Shown: positions 1 to 11,649 of the stretch, in pieces
Layout of the letters: every line of letters starts with the position of its first letter
How positions within the stretch are numbered: the first letter of the stretch is position 1
Origin: Apostichopus japonicus
Taxonomy: Eukaryota; Echinodermata; Holothuroidea; Aspidochirotida; Stichopodidae
Assembly (NCBI RefSeq): GCF_037975245.1
Contig: NC_092570.1
Span: 15,422,001-15,486,000, forward strand
Length of the DNA stretch: 64,000 bases
Reading direction: 5' to 3'
Program-made: the position numbers and the translations under genes
Notes under the pieces: model-generated
Told to the model about the DNA's origin: nothing
Databases searched by the model: none
Seen by the model: the letters and a program-made list of their open reading frames with translations, nothing else

Positions 1-205
1 CAGGAGGTGCTACTACCAAAACAGGAGGTGCTACTACCCTAAGCAGGAGCCTGGAGGTGCTGCTATCCTAAACAGGATGTGCTACTACGCCAAGCAGGAG
101 GTGCTAATTCTCTTTACAGAAGGTGCTACTACTCCTAAGTTACATGCTGCTGTAGAAAGGTGGCGCTACTACTCTAAATAGGCAATGCTACTAATACTAC
201 GGAGT
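1..205. repeat. Degenerate ~30-bp tandem repeat
   Basis: The motif AGGAGGTGCTACTAC recurs about every 25-35 bases, in increasingly degenerate form, from the window edge to about position 205. It is a decayed minisatellite that probably extends beyond the left edge. No coding potential is seen. Confidence 0.7.
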
Positions 206-539
206 ACGGACGGCGATGATACTGTAAAGTAATCGCGCTGCAACACGACGGAGCCCTTGTTGTAACTTTTAAACTAATGGCGGTGAAGAGTTAAATGTTT
301 GAGGTAAATGTATGCAACCTTTTCGAGATAATGAAGTGATAAATGGTATTTCATGACAACATAAATTATTCACATGTGAGTCACCATGCTTCACAGGAGA
401 CATCTGACAGTTAAAATAACGAGATTAATTTACAATTGAAACAATGTAATATAGAGAAGAAAGAGACTAGGCCTACTTGTAAGGAGAAAACAACCATGGC
501 ATACTGCTAAAATGCTCAGGTTGCAATACATCTATAATG

Positions 540-1893
540 CAGGGGCGTATCCAGGGGGGGGGGCGCAACAGGCGCGAGCCCCCCCCTATTGGCCGTCACC
601 AAAAAAAAAAAAAAGTTTAGCAAAAAAAAAAAAAAAAAATTGATGACGACCTTTATGTGAGATGTCGGTGATCGCTCAACCCCCCCCCCCCCCCTCCCGT
701 ATGCTTTATTTTTTGTTTGCCAAAAAAGGTTCTGGCGAAGTTCGGCGGCATAATAGTTTTAGAAACATAGATGGTAATTGTGTTTGTATTATCACTATAA
801 ACACTAAGTGACATGCCAGCCATACTAAATTGTGCATTTTGTGTCCATATTTACTGGAAATGTTGCTTATTATTAAGGTCGAAAAATGGATCACATATGG
901 CCATGGGCGGCGATCCTGGGTGCAGGGGGGATATATCCCCCCATGAAAATGGGTGGAGGGGATGTAATGCACCAATTCCCCCCCCCCCCCCCCCACCAAA
1001 TGCCAGGGATAAGAATATTTTCATGCCTACATTTATGCATCTTCGTTAATGTACGGCTCTTTTTTAGCTTCATTTCTCGCCTACCATAAACGCAGTGCGA
1101 TCTTTTCAAATTAAGCGTCTTTATAAAGCAAAAATAGTTGACTGTAGGCTTCATTGGCCCTATAACAACAAAATGTATTATTGCGCCCACGGTATTGATA
1201 TAGTACATATAGGCACCCTCATATAGTATTCATATAGGCCCTATAGTAGGCCTACACACGTACATGTTCCCTCGAACAGCTGAGAATCTCATGTAACCAG
1301 GGTAATGCTTAATACACGTTTCACCTGGATGCCCTAGCAATCGGTACCTAGGAATGTAACTTTGTGTAATTGTGTATTGCATGTGTATAGGCCTATAATA
1401 GCCTGCATGAGGCCATTTTCTTCATCGAATAATATAACAGAGCTCTCGAACATTCTAACGTTGCGCCTGAAACAAGATTGACAGGGGCAATTTTCCCAAA
1501 ATAACACCCGAAATTAAAAAAAAAAGGTATTTTGGATCCTGATTATGAGATATTTCGGACATGACATCCCTATTTTAAAGTTGGGTATATGCCGCTTGGA
1601 AACCTCGGGAAGTGCCGTTTCCGGCCATCTAGAGGGTTTGTTAATCCCAAAATTTTCTTGTACGCTTCGCGCCCACTCATGGTGGCGCTACGCTTAGATA
1701 GTCAACAAGGTCATATCCCCCCCCCCCACTCGGAAGTACGGATCGCCGCCCATGCATATGACACCATTTTGCATTTCAGCCCTTCTTTGAAAGCAAAAAT
1801 TGTACACCCCTCCCCTTAGACTCATCCCCCAGGACGGCGATCATTCATGCCTGGCGCCCCCCCCCCTATTGGAAAATCCTGGATACGCCCCTG
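540..1893. mobile_element. hAT-type non-autonomous element with nested insertion
   Basis: The ends are inverted repeats, CAGGGGCGTATCCAGG at 540 and its complement ending at 1893. The flanks share TATAATG (533-539 and 1894-1900), close to the 8-bp target duplication typical of hAT transposons. A reverse-oriented relative lies at 8249-8650. The interior is split by a second element at 902-1754. No transposase is present; short reading frames inside are incidental. Confidence 0.75.
902..1754. mobile_element. Nested hAT-type MITE inside the 540-1893 element
   Basis: Terminal inverted repeats CATGGGCGGCGATCC (902) and GGATCGCCGCCCATG (1740-1754) are flanked by the near-perfect 8-bp duplication CATATGGC (894-901) / CATATGAC (1755-1762). 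The related copy at 8249-8650 has the uninterrupted sequence at the matching place (around 8375), which acts as an empty site. The interior holds the recurrent GCGGAGCGCCACC-type segment found in many MITEs of this window. Confidence 0.8.
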
Positions 1894-1899
1894 TATAAT

Positions 1900-3330
1900 G
1901 GTGCCTTGTTCCATTGTAACTTAAATATTCTTCAATACAGGTATGTGCACGATGTTAACAAAATATTAGAAACAACATGTCAAATATTGTTAAGCAACAA
2001 ATTCTTTGACACTTGAAATCCTATAACCATGTTATTAGTGTGGGGGATGGATATTTTTTGAGAAGTTATCTATTTCTTCTTCTATGTTGACCTTTATCTT
2101 GCAAATATGTATTTACCAGTTTTTTCTTGGACAATCTGACACGTCCATGGAAAATAGTCAGAAAGTAGAGAGATATATATTATATGGGAAGTTCTATCCA
2201 AAATCGTTTTGCGTTTTGACCTATTTTCCAAGCACCTGCATCATCAACTTATCCACAGCAACAATGGTATCTTGGTAGTTTAATAACTGTGAAGTACCTT
2301 TCGGTTGATACTAGGGTCTTGCACATTTCTCCCAAGCTATCTTTTGCTTTCTTCTGATGTTGGAAGATTTGCTACGGAAAAGCAAAGAAGCCAAACAGGT
2401 TTGCCAATTGGGCCCACTTTCCCCAAAATGTTTATTCAAGCCCTGCCTCCCGCAGTGAAAAATCACTTAGATTGGTTTGTACACTGCGACGGTCGCTAAT
2501 TGCTGTGGAAGAAACATGATCTCACGTGACACACATTTTCGATACGATACTACCTAAGCGTACAATAATTTTTTATTGGCAAATATACCCCCCCAGAACG
2601 CCGGAAATAACACTTCGCAGACCCAATGATGCTCCCAAACCTGCTTAAGTTTAGATCTCATGGCTTATAGAAACTTAGTTTGGGGAAATATATGGGCGCC
2701 TGCAGAGAAAAAAATCAGGGGACAAATAATCCAAGTAGACTTTTGTGTACGATGGGTCTGGGTTCCTCTCCCAGAAAACAATTATAGACTGCCGCAAATG
2801 CGATTTCCGTCCTATATTTTAACAACTGTGGATAAATATAATAAAATAGGAACTGCTGCATGTCATTTGCACAATGCTGGGTCAAACTGTGCCAAGACAA
2901 ATTGTCAAGACAAATTGATGGGGACACGGTATATCATGTACCCACCACTGAAGAAGTTGGTGGGGACGCGTCCCGCTGTCCCCACCAGGATCTGCGCCCA
3001 TGCGCAGAAACGGACTCTGTGGCATGTTCAGTTTGCACGCGAGAAAAAGAGAAAAAAACGACTTGGACAAGACTACGTCAAGTGGAGTATCTTGATCGAG
3101 GGTCGACCCCAGGCGAAGGACAGACTACTCGAGTGAATACCACAGCTGTATCCAAAGTAGCATTCTTTATCGGACATATTTTCGCTTCTTACAACGGTGG
3201 TTTACAAAGAAACAATTAAACCCTTTGTATTGTAAGTCATATAGCCCTCACATCACGATCTAGTGCGCAAAATCACCCATCCTAAAGTTACGCCTACTTC
3301 ACTTACGTACTGAGCTAGCATCACAATTAT
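1900..3330. other. Intergenic, no gene recognised
   Basis: Several frames stay open for 60-160 codons (for example 2660-3136 plus and 2860-3219 plus), but they lack recognisable motifs, overlap one another and have mixed composition. A GC-rich patch at 2945-3010 looks like the end of a transposon. Nothing here is supported as a gene. Confidence 0.5.
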
Positions 3331-3361
3331 TGCTTATACGTGGCCGAGAGACATTCGGTTG

Positions 3362-3430
3362 ATGTCGACAACTAAATCTACACAGGCTCTCAACACCACA
3401 GCTGCAGTACTACAGTTGGAATTGGAAGAG
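3362..3430 (+). CDS. Possible small upstream coding exon (uncertain)
   Basis: An ATG at 3362 opens 23 codons, rich in Thr, Ala and Leu and ending in an acidic Leu/Glu stretch. The frame runs straight into a consensus donor, GAG|gtaagt, at 3431. The end phase is 0. The gene A exon acceptor at 10551 is followed in frame by GGA-ATG, so the two could be joined (Glu-Glu-Gly-Met-Ala). The equivalent exons of B and C also read in frame upstream of their ATG position. No homologous upstream exon was found near B or C, and 7 kb separates this from gene A, so chance is a serious alternative. Confidence 0.2.
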
Positions 3431-3959
3431 GTAAGTTCTTCTAAATTATTCGTCCATTTTAGGTTTACAAGAAAGTAGCATGATTTATCGAAAGCATATA
3501 TAGATATGATATAATTATAAATCCACAGCAATACTTTGTAAGCCCATATCGAATTATAACCGGTTATAGTAAGCGGCATATGGTTTGTTTGGGATACGTA
3601 TAGCATAAAAGTGATTGACATGGGATAATCCCACCTCCCCACTCTCAAATGTTCAAATTTTGGATTTAAAGAAACAGTTGATGATACTGTTAACAAGCTT
3701 CCTCAATAATATCATAGTGTAACATTTGACACGGTACAAAACATCTGCTCAAACTTTCCATTAGTCTGATATAAGTTATATTCTACTCATTGTTTACTGT
3801 ATCTGATATTGTTAACAATTTGTTTTATGAACTATTTGATATGTAATCGTATCCATGGAATGTTAAAAACAAACTTTAAACTTGCAAAAAGAACACACAC
3901 ATTTAATCTGTGTAACATCAGCTGAGTAGATTTTTCTTGTTGATGGTGATCATTTCGGA

Positions 3960-4075
3960 ATGTGTATATAATTGAAAACGTAATGAGTTGGAAAATCCAG
4001 AACAGTGAAAAAAACTTCCAGCCTCCACCGGGATTCGAACCCGGGCTCCCCGTTTTATATGCGGAAACCTATATA
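3960..4075 (-). mobile_element. Truncated tRNA-derived SINE (family S2)
   Basis: On the minus strand the segment carries the B-box-like GGTTCGAATCCCGGTGGAGG followed by the same tail found at 39340-39480 (a CACTGTTC-type stretch, then TTTTCCAACTCATTACG). It ends in a TA run. It is a 3' fragment of the SINE family also seen at 27146-28100 and 39340-39680. It is not a functional tRNA, because no acceptor stem can be formed. Confidence 0.65.
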
Positions 4076-4099
4076 TATATATTAGTCTCCGTATACTTT

Positions 4100-6210
4100 T
4101 CATTCAGTGTGCGCTTTCGGTAACACGGATGTGCGCTCGTTTAGGTATAGCAATCATTGTGGCGGACCAATTCGTTGATCATACCGGACTCCCTCTTGAA
4201 TAGCGTTAATCATTGTTATACAAAAGAAGCCATCACTGATTATGCTGCCAGCGGAACATCTGCACACAGACATGTGAAAAAACATACATCGTATTAGCTG
4301 TTGATAGCATTCTTGAGTTTAGAGTGTGTATATAAAGAATGTTTCTTCTCTTTCTCAAGTATTTAAACAAGCGACCTACGTACAACTTTAACAATCAAGT
4401 CATTGTTATAGGCTAAGTAACGTGAAACAGTGTGACAAATAAGAAGTGAATTGAAAAAAGTTACTAAGCATGGAATTACCGCAGTTCAAATACCGCCAAA
4501 AACTGTTCCTTCTGTTTCGTAAATCTATTGTGAAGTTGAGAAGGAGGGATTCGATGTAACATGTGCTTTTAAATTAAGGGAGTATACTGAAAGCGGCAAT
4601 ATAAGGTGCACAGAACTTCAATATATATCTTATTTGTATGATTGATCCTTCGGTAATACATAAATAGACGATATTGTATCACATGTATTATGTGGATATT
4701 TATTACGTTATATAGGCTGTATATAGTTGCTATAAGGGGCCACAAACCTAACCATTATGTTAAGCTTATATATGGCAGAGATCTGTTTGAAAGCCAAACA
4801 ATTCAGCAGGCTTATAACCAGCTTAGAAAAATCTTGCTTTATTTGGCAGATATCCTATTAAAAAATGTCATTTCTGTGGAGCGCTGTTTAAGTTATTAAA
4901 AACGGTGATGTCATATAGTGCCTTTATATGATCTGAAACTCTTTAACCATTTCTCTTTCGTTTCGTTTTCTCTTTATATTTTTCAAGGTAGAAAGTTAAC
5001 AGTGTTGACACTGAAACTACTGAAGACCAATATGTATATAAAGAGCTACATGTTTTTTATTTATTTTTTTATTTTTATTTGATATTTTTTTAATTTTTAT
5101 TCAATTCGACACTGCAAAATCCATCTCAGTTACAGAAAATTACAGAAAATAAACATTATAACAGAGAATAGAAAGAAAATACGAGTAAAGTAAGAAAAAG
5201 ATAAAACATTGACGCGCATGTGGCTCGATGACGTCATATTTAGACTTGATCAAGTCTTCGGCAGTGTCATCACGGTATCATGGAACATAAAATGTGTGAT
5301 ATCTCCCTTTAAGTCTTTGCTGAGCTGCGTTTTTTTTTTGGGGGGGGGGCGGCTTTGCACATAGGTTGATAATATTTGTTTGGTTTCTGCATATACCCTT
5401 TCATATTTATTTTTGTGAATATTATGATACAATTTGTATATATGAATTAATTAGTGTTATCAGAATTATAGTGTGGGAGATATATGTGCTTCCGGTGTAT
5501 AACAGCCAAACAGCGGTCATCGCATTTTGATATCACCAAGTATTACTATTAGGCTTCTGTGTGATCTATTTTATAATCCCATTTGAAGTTAATATTTAGA
5601 AAACATATTAAATAATCCAGATTGTATACTTTACTGTTGTTTTTCGTGACGCGTTGCGTTGGGATACTAAACGATACTACGATACTAAACTGGGCCGCTT
5701 ACTGATCAAACTCTCTGATCAAAACATTTTTATTAGAATATATTAAAACAGCTATCTTTTTTTGTTGAAAAAATAAATCGAAATTAAAAAAATCCCATAT
5801 CATCGTTTTATTGTTTATCTAGGTTATTTATCTCAATTAGTGAAGTATAAAAGATGTAAATTTAGGCATTTCTCTATAACGAAAACGACGGGAAAAAAGT
5901 AGGCCTTAATTTATTCCCCACGATATGTTAACAAACAAACTGGGACTTAGTTTGAGTAATTTACTAGAGTGGGTTTGGTGGATTGTTGCATTGATGAATA
6001 TTTTTGAGGTCTGTATGCATCATTACTCAACCGTGAAGAATGATCAAAGGATATGCCGGCAGCATCCGATGCCAACACTTTGAGGCCATTATATCAGATG
6101 GAGTTTAGACAATTAACTCTTATATAGGTCTATTTAAATCACAAAACATGAATCTACGAAGGACAGAAACCTATTCAGACGACCGAGGCTCTTGGTATTG
6201 CTTGAAGATA
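4100..6210. other. AT-rich intergenic stretch, nothing recognised
   Basis: This stretch is unique-looking AT-rich sequence without convincing exons, repeats or conserved motifs. The frames at 4690-4899 (plus) and 5250-5432 (minus) have no recognisable content. Confidence 0.5.
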
Positions 6211-6213
6211 TGG

Positions 6214-6480
6214 CAGGGGCGGATGCAGGATTTTTGACAGAGGGGGGTCTGACTGGTCCAGCCGCGCCTGATCGAAAGACTATCTAAGCGGAGCGCCACC
6301 ATCGGTTGGCGCGGAGCGTACCAGAAAATTTTTGGCTTTACAAACCCCCCCAGATGGCCGGAAACGGCACTTCCCGAGTATTCTAAGCTGCATGTACCTA
6401 GCCTGAAAATATGGATCTCATGTCTGCAATTTCTCAATTGATGAGAAAAAAACAATCTATGAAATATGGTAATACATATC
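6214..6480. mobile_element. hAT-type MITE, right end unclear
   Basis: It starts with CAGGGGCGGATGCAGG at 6214. It contains the shared core of the window's commonest MITE family: a GACTATCTAAGCGGAGCGCC motif, then GGCGCGGAGCGTAC, then a GATGGCCGGAAACGGCACTT motif at about 6352. Similar cores sit at 1590-1700, 10160-10260, 23370-23470, 23700-23800, 31530-31630, 54740-54840 and 55665-55760. The right terminus and target duplication were not found. Confidence 0.6.
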
Positions 6481-6555
6481 AGATGAGTTGAGATGATACA
6501 AAAATCATGCCTTTAGCCACCAATCCCCCTCCCGTTCCGTCACCACTGTTTGATG

Positions 6556-7330
6556 CAGGGCCGGATCCAGGATTCTGGAAGGGTGAGGGGTTTGGCCTCC
6601 AGTGATCCTAGGGTCTAAGGGGAGTGGGTTTCCCTCTATCCATTGTGAAATTCTTGGATATTTAAGTACAACAGGGAACCCCCTTCAATTTAGCCATTCA
6701 AAGCACCTACAAAAACTCACTCGAATTGTATCTGCATCAGTACGAGTTAGATAGTGTTATTGATGATCTATTCATGGTAGATTGGAGAGAACAAACGCCG
6801 TGGATGTTTCTCAATGAACTTTCGGACCACTTCGTCAGTGTCGATATGAGTGTTATAATACGTGTTCATGAGAACAAGAGCTGTGAGACGTTCCTTGCCC
6901 ATTGTTGATCGGAGAACAGTTTTATGCCTTCTCACCGCAGAAAACGATCTCTCATGAAGAATTCGTCGGCGCATCCTATGCAGCCTACCGCTCTGCCACC
7001 TCACCGCCCAAAACAATTCGAACACCACCTCAATTTTGAAACTTTTGGGTCTGAAAAATGAGATTTTTAGGCATTTTTTGCACGTGTAGCACTCGTGCAC
7101 ACTATAGTTCATTTGACGGAAAAGACACACCTGGCTGACTTGTAAGGATAACCGCCCTTCTGACGTCCTACATGTTTAAAATTGGCGTTTAATTAAATTA
7201 TTTTTTCTCTCTCTCTTTTTTTCTCTCTTTTTTTTTCTCTTTTTTTTTCTCTTTTTTTTTCTCTTTTTTTTTTTTGGGCCAAGAGCAGGGGGGGTCCGGA
7301 CCCCCTGGACCCCCCCGGATCCGCGCCTCT
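6556..7330 (-). mobile_element. hAT transposase relic (C-terminal dimerisation region)
   Basis: The minus-strand frame at 6768-7130 ends with a stretch that matches the hAT C-terminal dimerisation domain by eye. It contains LRSTMGKERLTALVLM, then a THIDTDEVV stretch and HPRRLFSP; the family theme is 'LRSTMSQERLNGLALL...ID...V...RRL'. The segment is flanked by CAGGGCCGGATCCAGGA (6556) and a CCGGATCCGCGCCTCT end near 7330, resembling the ends of nearby MITEs. No target duplication was found. The N-terminal catalytic part is absent, so this is a decayed fragment. A T/C-rich array (7200-7275) separates the coding remnant from the right end. Confidence 0.65.
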
Positions 7331-7339
7331 ATGGATCGT

Positions 7340-8245
7340 TACTTTATAATATTGTTGTCCATAGACGTTTAAAGGAGTGGCTATTCTGAAGATCAACTCT
7401 TAGATTAGCGTAAAGCCTTTAATGAACTAAATCTGATCAACTCCAAGGTATTATTTGTATTTCGTGTCCTGCGTGAAATTCGAAGTAACCTGTCAGAAAA
7501 AATTGTAAAATAATTGCTCGGGGCAGAACAATTAATTGTATAGCAATAGGGATGATACCTAACTATCCATGCAGTATTTTGACGTATACGAGAGACCAGA
7601 CTTTAATCAGAGTTGACCTTGTTGTTTTCATTCCCGTCACCGTCTATTAGCTTTACCCCTTATCAAAAGCTGAAACCGAGGTTTAACCTCGCCCAAACTT
7701 TTGCAGTCTATTGTTCACTTAATTGTTTTGAACGAAAAAAAAGAAGAAAAACAAAAGACTGATAAAAACAAAGGATTTGTCAATGTCATTTTTCTGTACT
7801 GTTATTGTAATTGAAAATAATTCATCGAACAAAAGAGGTGCTTTTGTGACCTTTTAATTCAAAGGTAACGATTTGTTTTCAGAAATAGAAGGAAAAAATG
7901 GAGACAGTTTGTCTTTTAGTCCACTTGGGGATTAAAAAATCATCAACGCAAGGTTACCCGTAATTCTACAAAAGTACTTTGTAAAGTAACCGTCTTTGTA
8001 AAAAGGTAAACAGATATCTATTGTTATAATTTTGTAGGGTGACCAATCAATATAGGGTAAGGTGAATATTAATTATTTTCTAATATTTGAAGAATAAAGA
8101 AGGTCGGTATATTGGTTTGTGACCACAATCAATTCACAGGTAGCTAGCAAATACCACGAAGGTGATCAACGAATGCGTCTTTGATTTTTTAAGCAAAACT
8201 TCCAAACTAGCATACTATATAGGCAACCACAATGTCCGTCCTTGA
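7340..8245. other. AT-rich intergenic, nothing recognised
   Basis: No exon-like frame, terminal repeat or RNA gene was seen between the hAT relic and the MITE starting at 8249. Confidence 0.5.
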
Positions 8246-8248
8246 CCC

Positions 8249-8650
8249 AGGGGCGTATCCAGGATTTTCCACTAGGTGGGCGTCAGGCATGAATGATCGC
8301 CGTCCTGGGGGATGGGTCTAAGGGGAGGGGTGGACAATTTTTGCTTTCGAAGAAGGGCTGAAATGCAAAATGGTGCCATATGTGATCCATTTTTCGACCT
8401 TAATAATAAGCAACATTTCCAGTAAAAATGGACACAAAATGCACAATTTAGTATGGCTGGCATGTCACTTAGTGTTTATAGAGATAATACAAACACAATT
8501 ACCATCTATGTTTCTAAAACTATTATTCCGCCGAACTTCGCCAGAACCTCTTTTGGCAAACAAAAAATAAAGCATACGGGAGGGGGGGGGGGGGGTTGAA
8601 CGATCACCGACATCTCACATAAAGGTCGTCATCAATTTTTTTTTTTTAGC
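8249..8650 (-). mobile_element. hAT-type element, reverse copy without the nested insertion
   Basis: It begins AGGGGCGTATCCAGGATTTTCC and runs in reverse through the sequence seen at 1893 down to about 640, ending in a T-run. It lacks the 853-bp insertion present at 902-1754 and so provides the empty-site reference for it. The far terminal repeat is lost. The frames at 8272-8463 and 8370-8570 are repeats of the 706-999 type and are not genes. Confidence 0.7.
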
Positions 8651-8659
8651 TTAACTTTA

Positions 8660-9590
8660 TATTCGGAGAAATATTATGACATCAGATTCTTACGTTCTTT
8701 ATGATAATTTTCGAAATAATTAGATAAATCTAACTGCGTCCCTTGAGGAAAGTAGTTCCTAGGATTTATCAATGAAAATTTATGGAAGCAATATGACTTT
8801 CAAAAGTATCAAAGAAAATAACGCGTTGTTATGTATGCTAATAAACTGCTCAGATTGGACCTTTTACGTTATAGTTGAAATAAACGAAGGGAAGGGGCGG
8901 GGTGGGGGCAGCTTTCTACTCACCATGAGCAGCATGTTTAAGGCAAACAGGTATGTATACTATCACCCCCCCCCCCCCTCTCACATACAGTTAAAAGGAT
9001 GGATTGGCCTACCAGCAAAACGACTGCGTATACCGGTACACCGCTGTGTTCGAGCCCCTGACTAAGGTTTCAAAGTCTCATGCACTTAAGTTTCATTTAG
9101 TTTAGTCCAACCATGGAGGTCTGTTTATAGCTCTATGGTCCAACGCTCTAGACGCAGCGCTTGTTCCAGTTCCCTGTATCACCTGTTGGATCACAGAACA
9201 GGCAGCAGTTTATGCCACTGTCTGCCCCTGTATATATACAAGAGGCCTAAATTCTTGATCTCACACTCCCTATTCTATAAAGTCGTTGTATTCAAACATT
9301 GACTGCAACTGGGTCACTTCACACTTCATACTACATGCCTTTGCCAGTGACTAAATATGACCCTGACAATATCAATGTTTGCGGTGCGTAATATTTCTTC
9401 CACAACGACATGTATGTTCCACAACGACATGTATGTTTTAGCGGTAATACATGCTACTATGCATATATACACGTCTTTACCTGTTACTGTTAGATTCAGC
9501 AAATGCATTGCATTCTTCCTATAATTTGTCCCAAAGAACTACAACGCAAGTTTGTTTTTATTTCATTTTCGTTTGCTTGAAAGTGTTTTG
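8660..9590. other. Intergenic, nothing recognised
   Basis: The sequence is AT-rich with short poly-C and G-rich tracts. The open frame at 8772-9065 has no recognisable content. Confidence 0.45.
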
Positions 9591-9848
9591 CCCTTCCCTT
9601 CCCTTCCCTTCCCTTCCCTTCCCTTCCCTTCCCTTCCCTTCCCTTCCCTTCCCTTCCCTTCCCTTCCCTTCCCTTCCCTTCCCTTCCCTTCCCTTCCCTT
9701 CCCTTCCCTTCCCTTCCCTTCCCTTCCCTTCCCTTCCCTTCCCTTCCCTTCCCTTCCCTTCCCTTCCCTTCCCTTCCCTTCCCTTCCCTTCCCTTCCCTT
9801 CCCTTCCCTTCCCTTCCCTTCCCTTCCCTTCCCTTCCCTTCCCTTCCC
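9591..9848. repeat. (CCCTT)n pentanucleotide microsatellite
   Basis: About 51 near-perfect copies of CCCTT. The strand is pure pyrimidine, so the array could adopt triplex DNA. The long Leu-Pro-Phe-Pro-Ser frames read from it are artefacts of the repeat. Confidence 0.98.
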
Positions 9849-10030
9849 TGATGTTATCGATCTGTCGCTTCCCTTCCCTTCTCTGATGTTATCGATCTGT
9901 CGCTTCCCTTCTCTGATGTTATCGATCTGTCGCTTCCCTTCTCTGATGTTATCGATCTGTCGCTTCCCTTCTCTGATGTTATCGATCTGTCGCTTCCCTT
10001 CTCTGATGTTATCGATCTGTCGCTTCCTTT
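9849..10030. repeat. 30-bp minisatellite adjoining the CCCTT array
   Basis: About six copies of a 30-bp unit built on GATGTTATCGATCTGTCGC followed by TTCCCTTCTCT. The unit contains two CCCTT-like motifs, so the minisatellite probably arose by expansion at the edge of the pentanucleotide array. Confidence 0.95.
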
Positions 10031-10111
10031 CTGTTCACTTTTACAGATTCATTTCTTAGTCGTCCTTGTTGTTTTGCTATTATTATTGTTGTTGTTATAG
10101 TTGTTGTTGTT

Positions 10112-10506
10112 CAGTGGCGGAGCTAGGGGTATTGGTCAGGGGGGAGAGAATGGTCTGTAGGGGCGCTTTCGACACTATCTAAGCGGAGCGCCACGACAGA
10201 TTGGCGCGGAGCGTACAAAAAAAAATTGAGTACAGAAACTCCCTAGATCGCCGGAAATGACCCTTTCCAGGCCTTGCTAATTTGCAGATAAACGAAGAAT
10301 AAATAGGTGTCATCGCCATTTGTCAGAAAATTGCACCAACAAAATGTGACAAATGTCAATGGGTATTTGAGAGCGCAATAAAAAGTCAATAATCGCGAAT
10401 AAGTAAAAAGTGGTAAAAAACTGAGAAGGGCGCCAGCAGTCCATTTGAGTCCGTCAGGGGGGGGGGGGCATCCGCCCCCTCTGACTGTGTGAACGCTCCG
10501 CCACTG
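10112..10506. mobile_element. hAT-type MITE just upstream of gene A
   Basis: Terminal inverted repeats CAGTGGCGGAGC (10112) and GCTCCGCCACTG (ending 10506) lie in a TTGTTGTT-rich context that could include the target duplication. It belongs to the same family as 23642-24040. It ends 45 bases before the splice acceptor of the first recognised coding exon of gene A. Confidence 0.8.
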
Positions 10507-10554
10507 TTGTTGTTGTATATTGATACATATTTTCTCTTCTCTCTCTAGCAGGGA

Positions 10555-11557
10555 ATGGCAAGTTCTGACACCCCAAACGGTGACAAATCTCATATTATCC
10601 AAGACGAAGACAACAAAATGGACGACAAGACAGGGAAGCTGATCACTGTTTGCGTTATTATCGCAAACGTGATCGCCGCAGTGGCCCTCATCTTGGCTTT
10701 TATCGGGGTAGTTAAAAATGGTAACCAATATTACCTCAACGCCGATGGAACTTCAAGCAGTAGTGGTAAGAATATCATCGAATTGACCTCTGCACTCCAC
10801 AGTATAGGAAAACGTAGTACCGTATACAGGGTTGTCCAACCTACGGCCCGCGGGCCACAGTCCGGCCCGCCGCAGGGTTGCGTCCGGCCCGCCAGAGATG
10901 CTCTACGGTGCGAAATTTTAGTGAGCAGATTTATTGATAACAATTTGAAGCTATATAATCAATCATTCGAACCTTAATCTGGGCCCAAAAAAACTGCATA
11001 CAGGTTAGTTTGTGTGACACTCTCTCAGCGGAGGAAGGGGGGGGGGGGGGAGGCGGCTGAACTTTATTCATCTTTTTTATCAGGAAGGAAAATCAATCAG
11101 TGGCTTCGGGCAAAAAAATCGAAAAATCGAGTGTAGGGTTCATGCGGCCTCTCCTTCATCATAATCATTCCATGTGGCCCTCCTCTGCAAAAGGTTGGAC
11201 AACCCTGGTATATATACCATGAAGGTCATGTGACGTGCACCCAGGTGCTATTAACGTATTATGTAACCCTTTTGTCAGGTTGAAGTGATAAGCGTTCCGT
11301 ATAGACAACATAACGCTACTTATATAACGGGCATTTGCGGTAAATTTGAGGTTTACTTCCCGTCCCTTAATTAAAAATCATGATGTGCATGGACCCTGGC
11401 TACTACTCGAACATATATACAACATGTATATCATCATCATCATATACAATATATATGTATATATATTTATATATATATATGTATGTATATATATATGTAT
11501 GTATTTATATATATATATATATGTATATGTATATAGACATGTATATGTATATGTGTG

Positions 11558-11649
<92 letters not shown>

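Noticed and set aside
2660-3219. Overlapping 158- and 119-codon plus-strand frames
   Set aside because: They overlap in different frames, lack recognisable motifs, and include a GC-rich transposon-like patch.
4015-4075. tRNA gene on the minus strand (GGTTCGAATCC arm)
   Set aside because: Only the T-arm and B-box region is present, the acceptor stem cannot form, and the flanks match a SINE family.
9451-10059. 202-codon Pro/Phe/Leu/Ser-rich frame
   Set aside because: It is read from the CCCTT microsatellite and the adjoining minisatellite; the repeat period keeps the frame open.
10766-10977. Extension of the gene A first exon to the stop at 10977
   Set aside because: The frame passes a consensus donor (gtaaga) and enters a hAT MITE. 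The paralogous exon also ends at the donor with the same phase.
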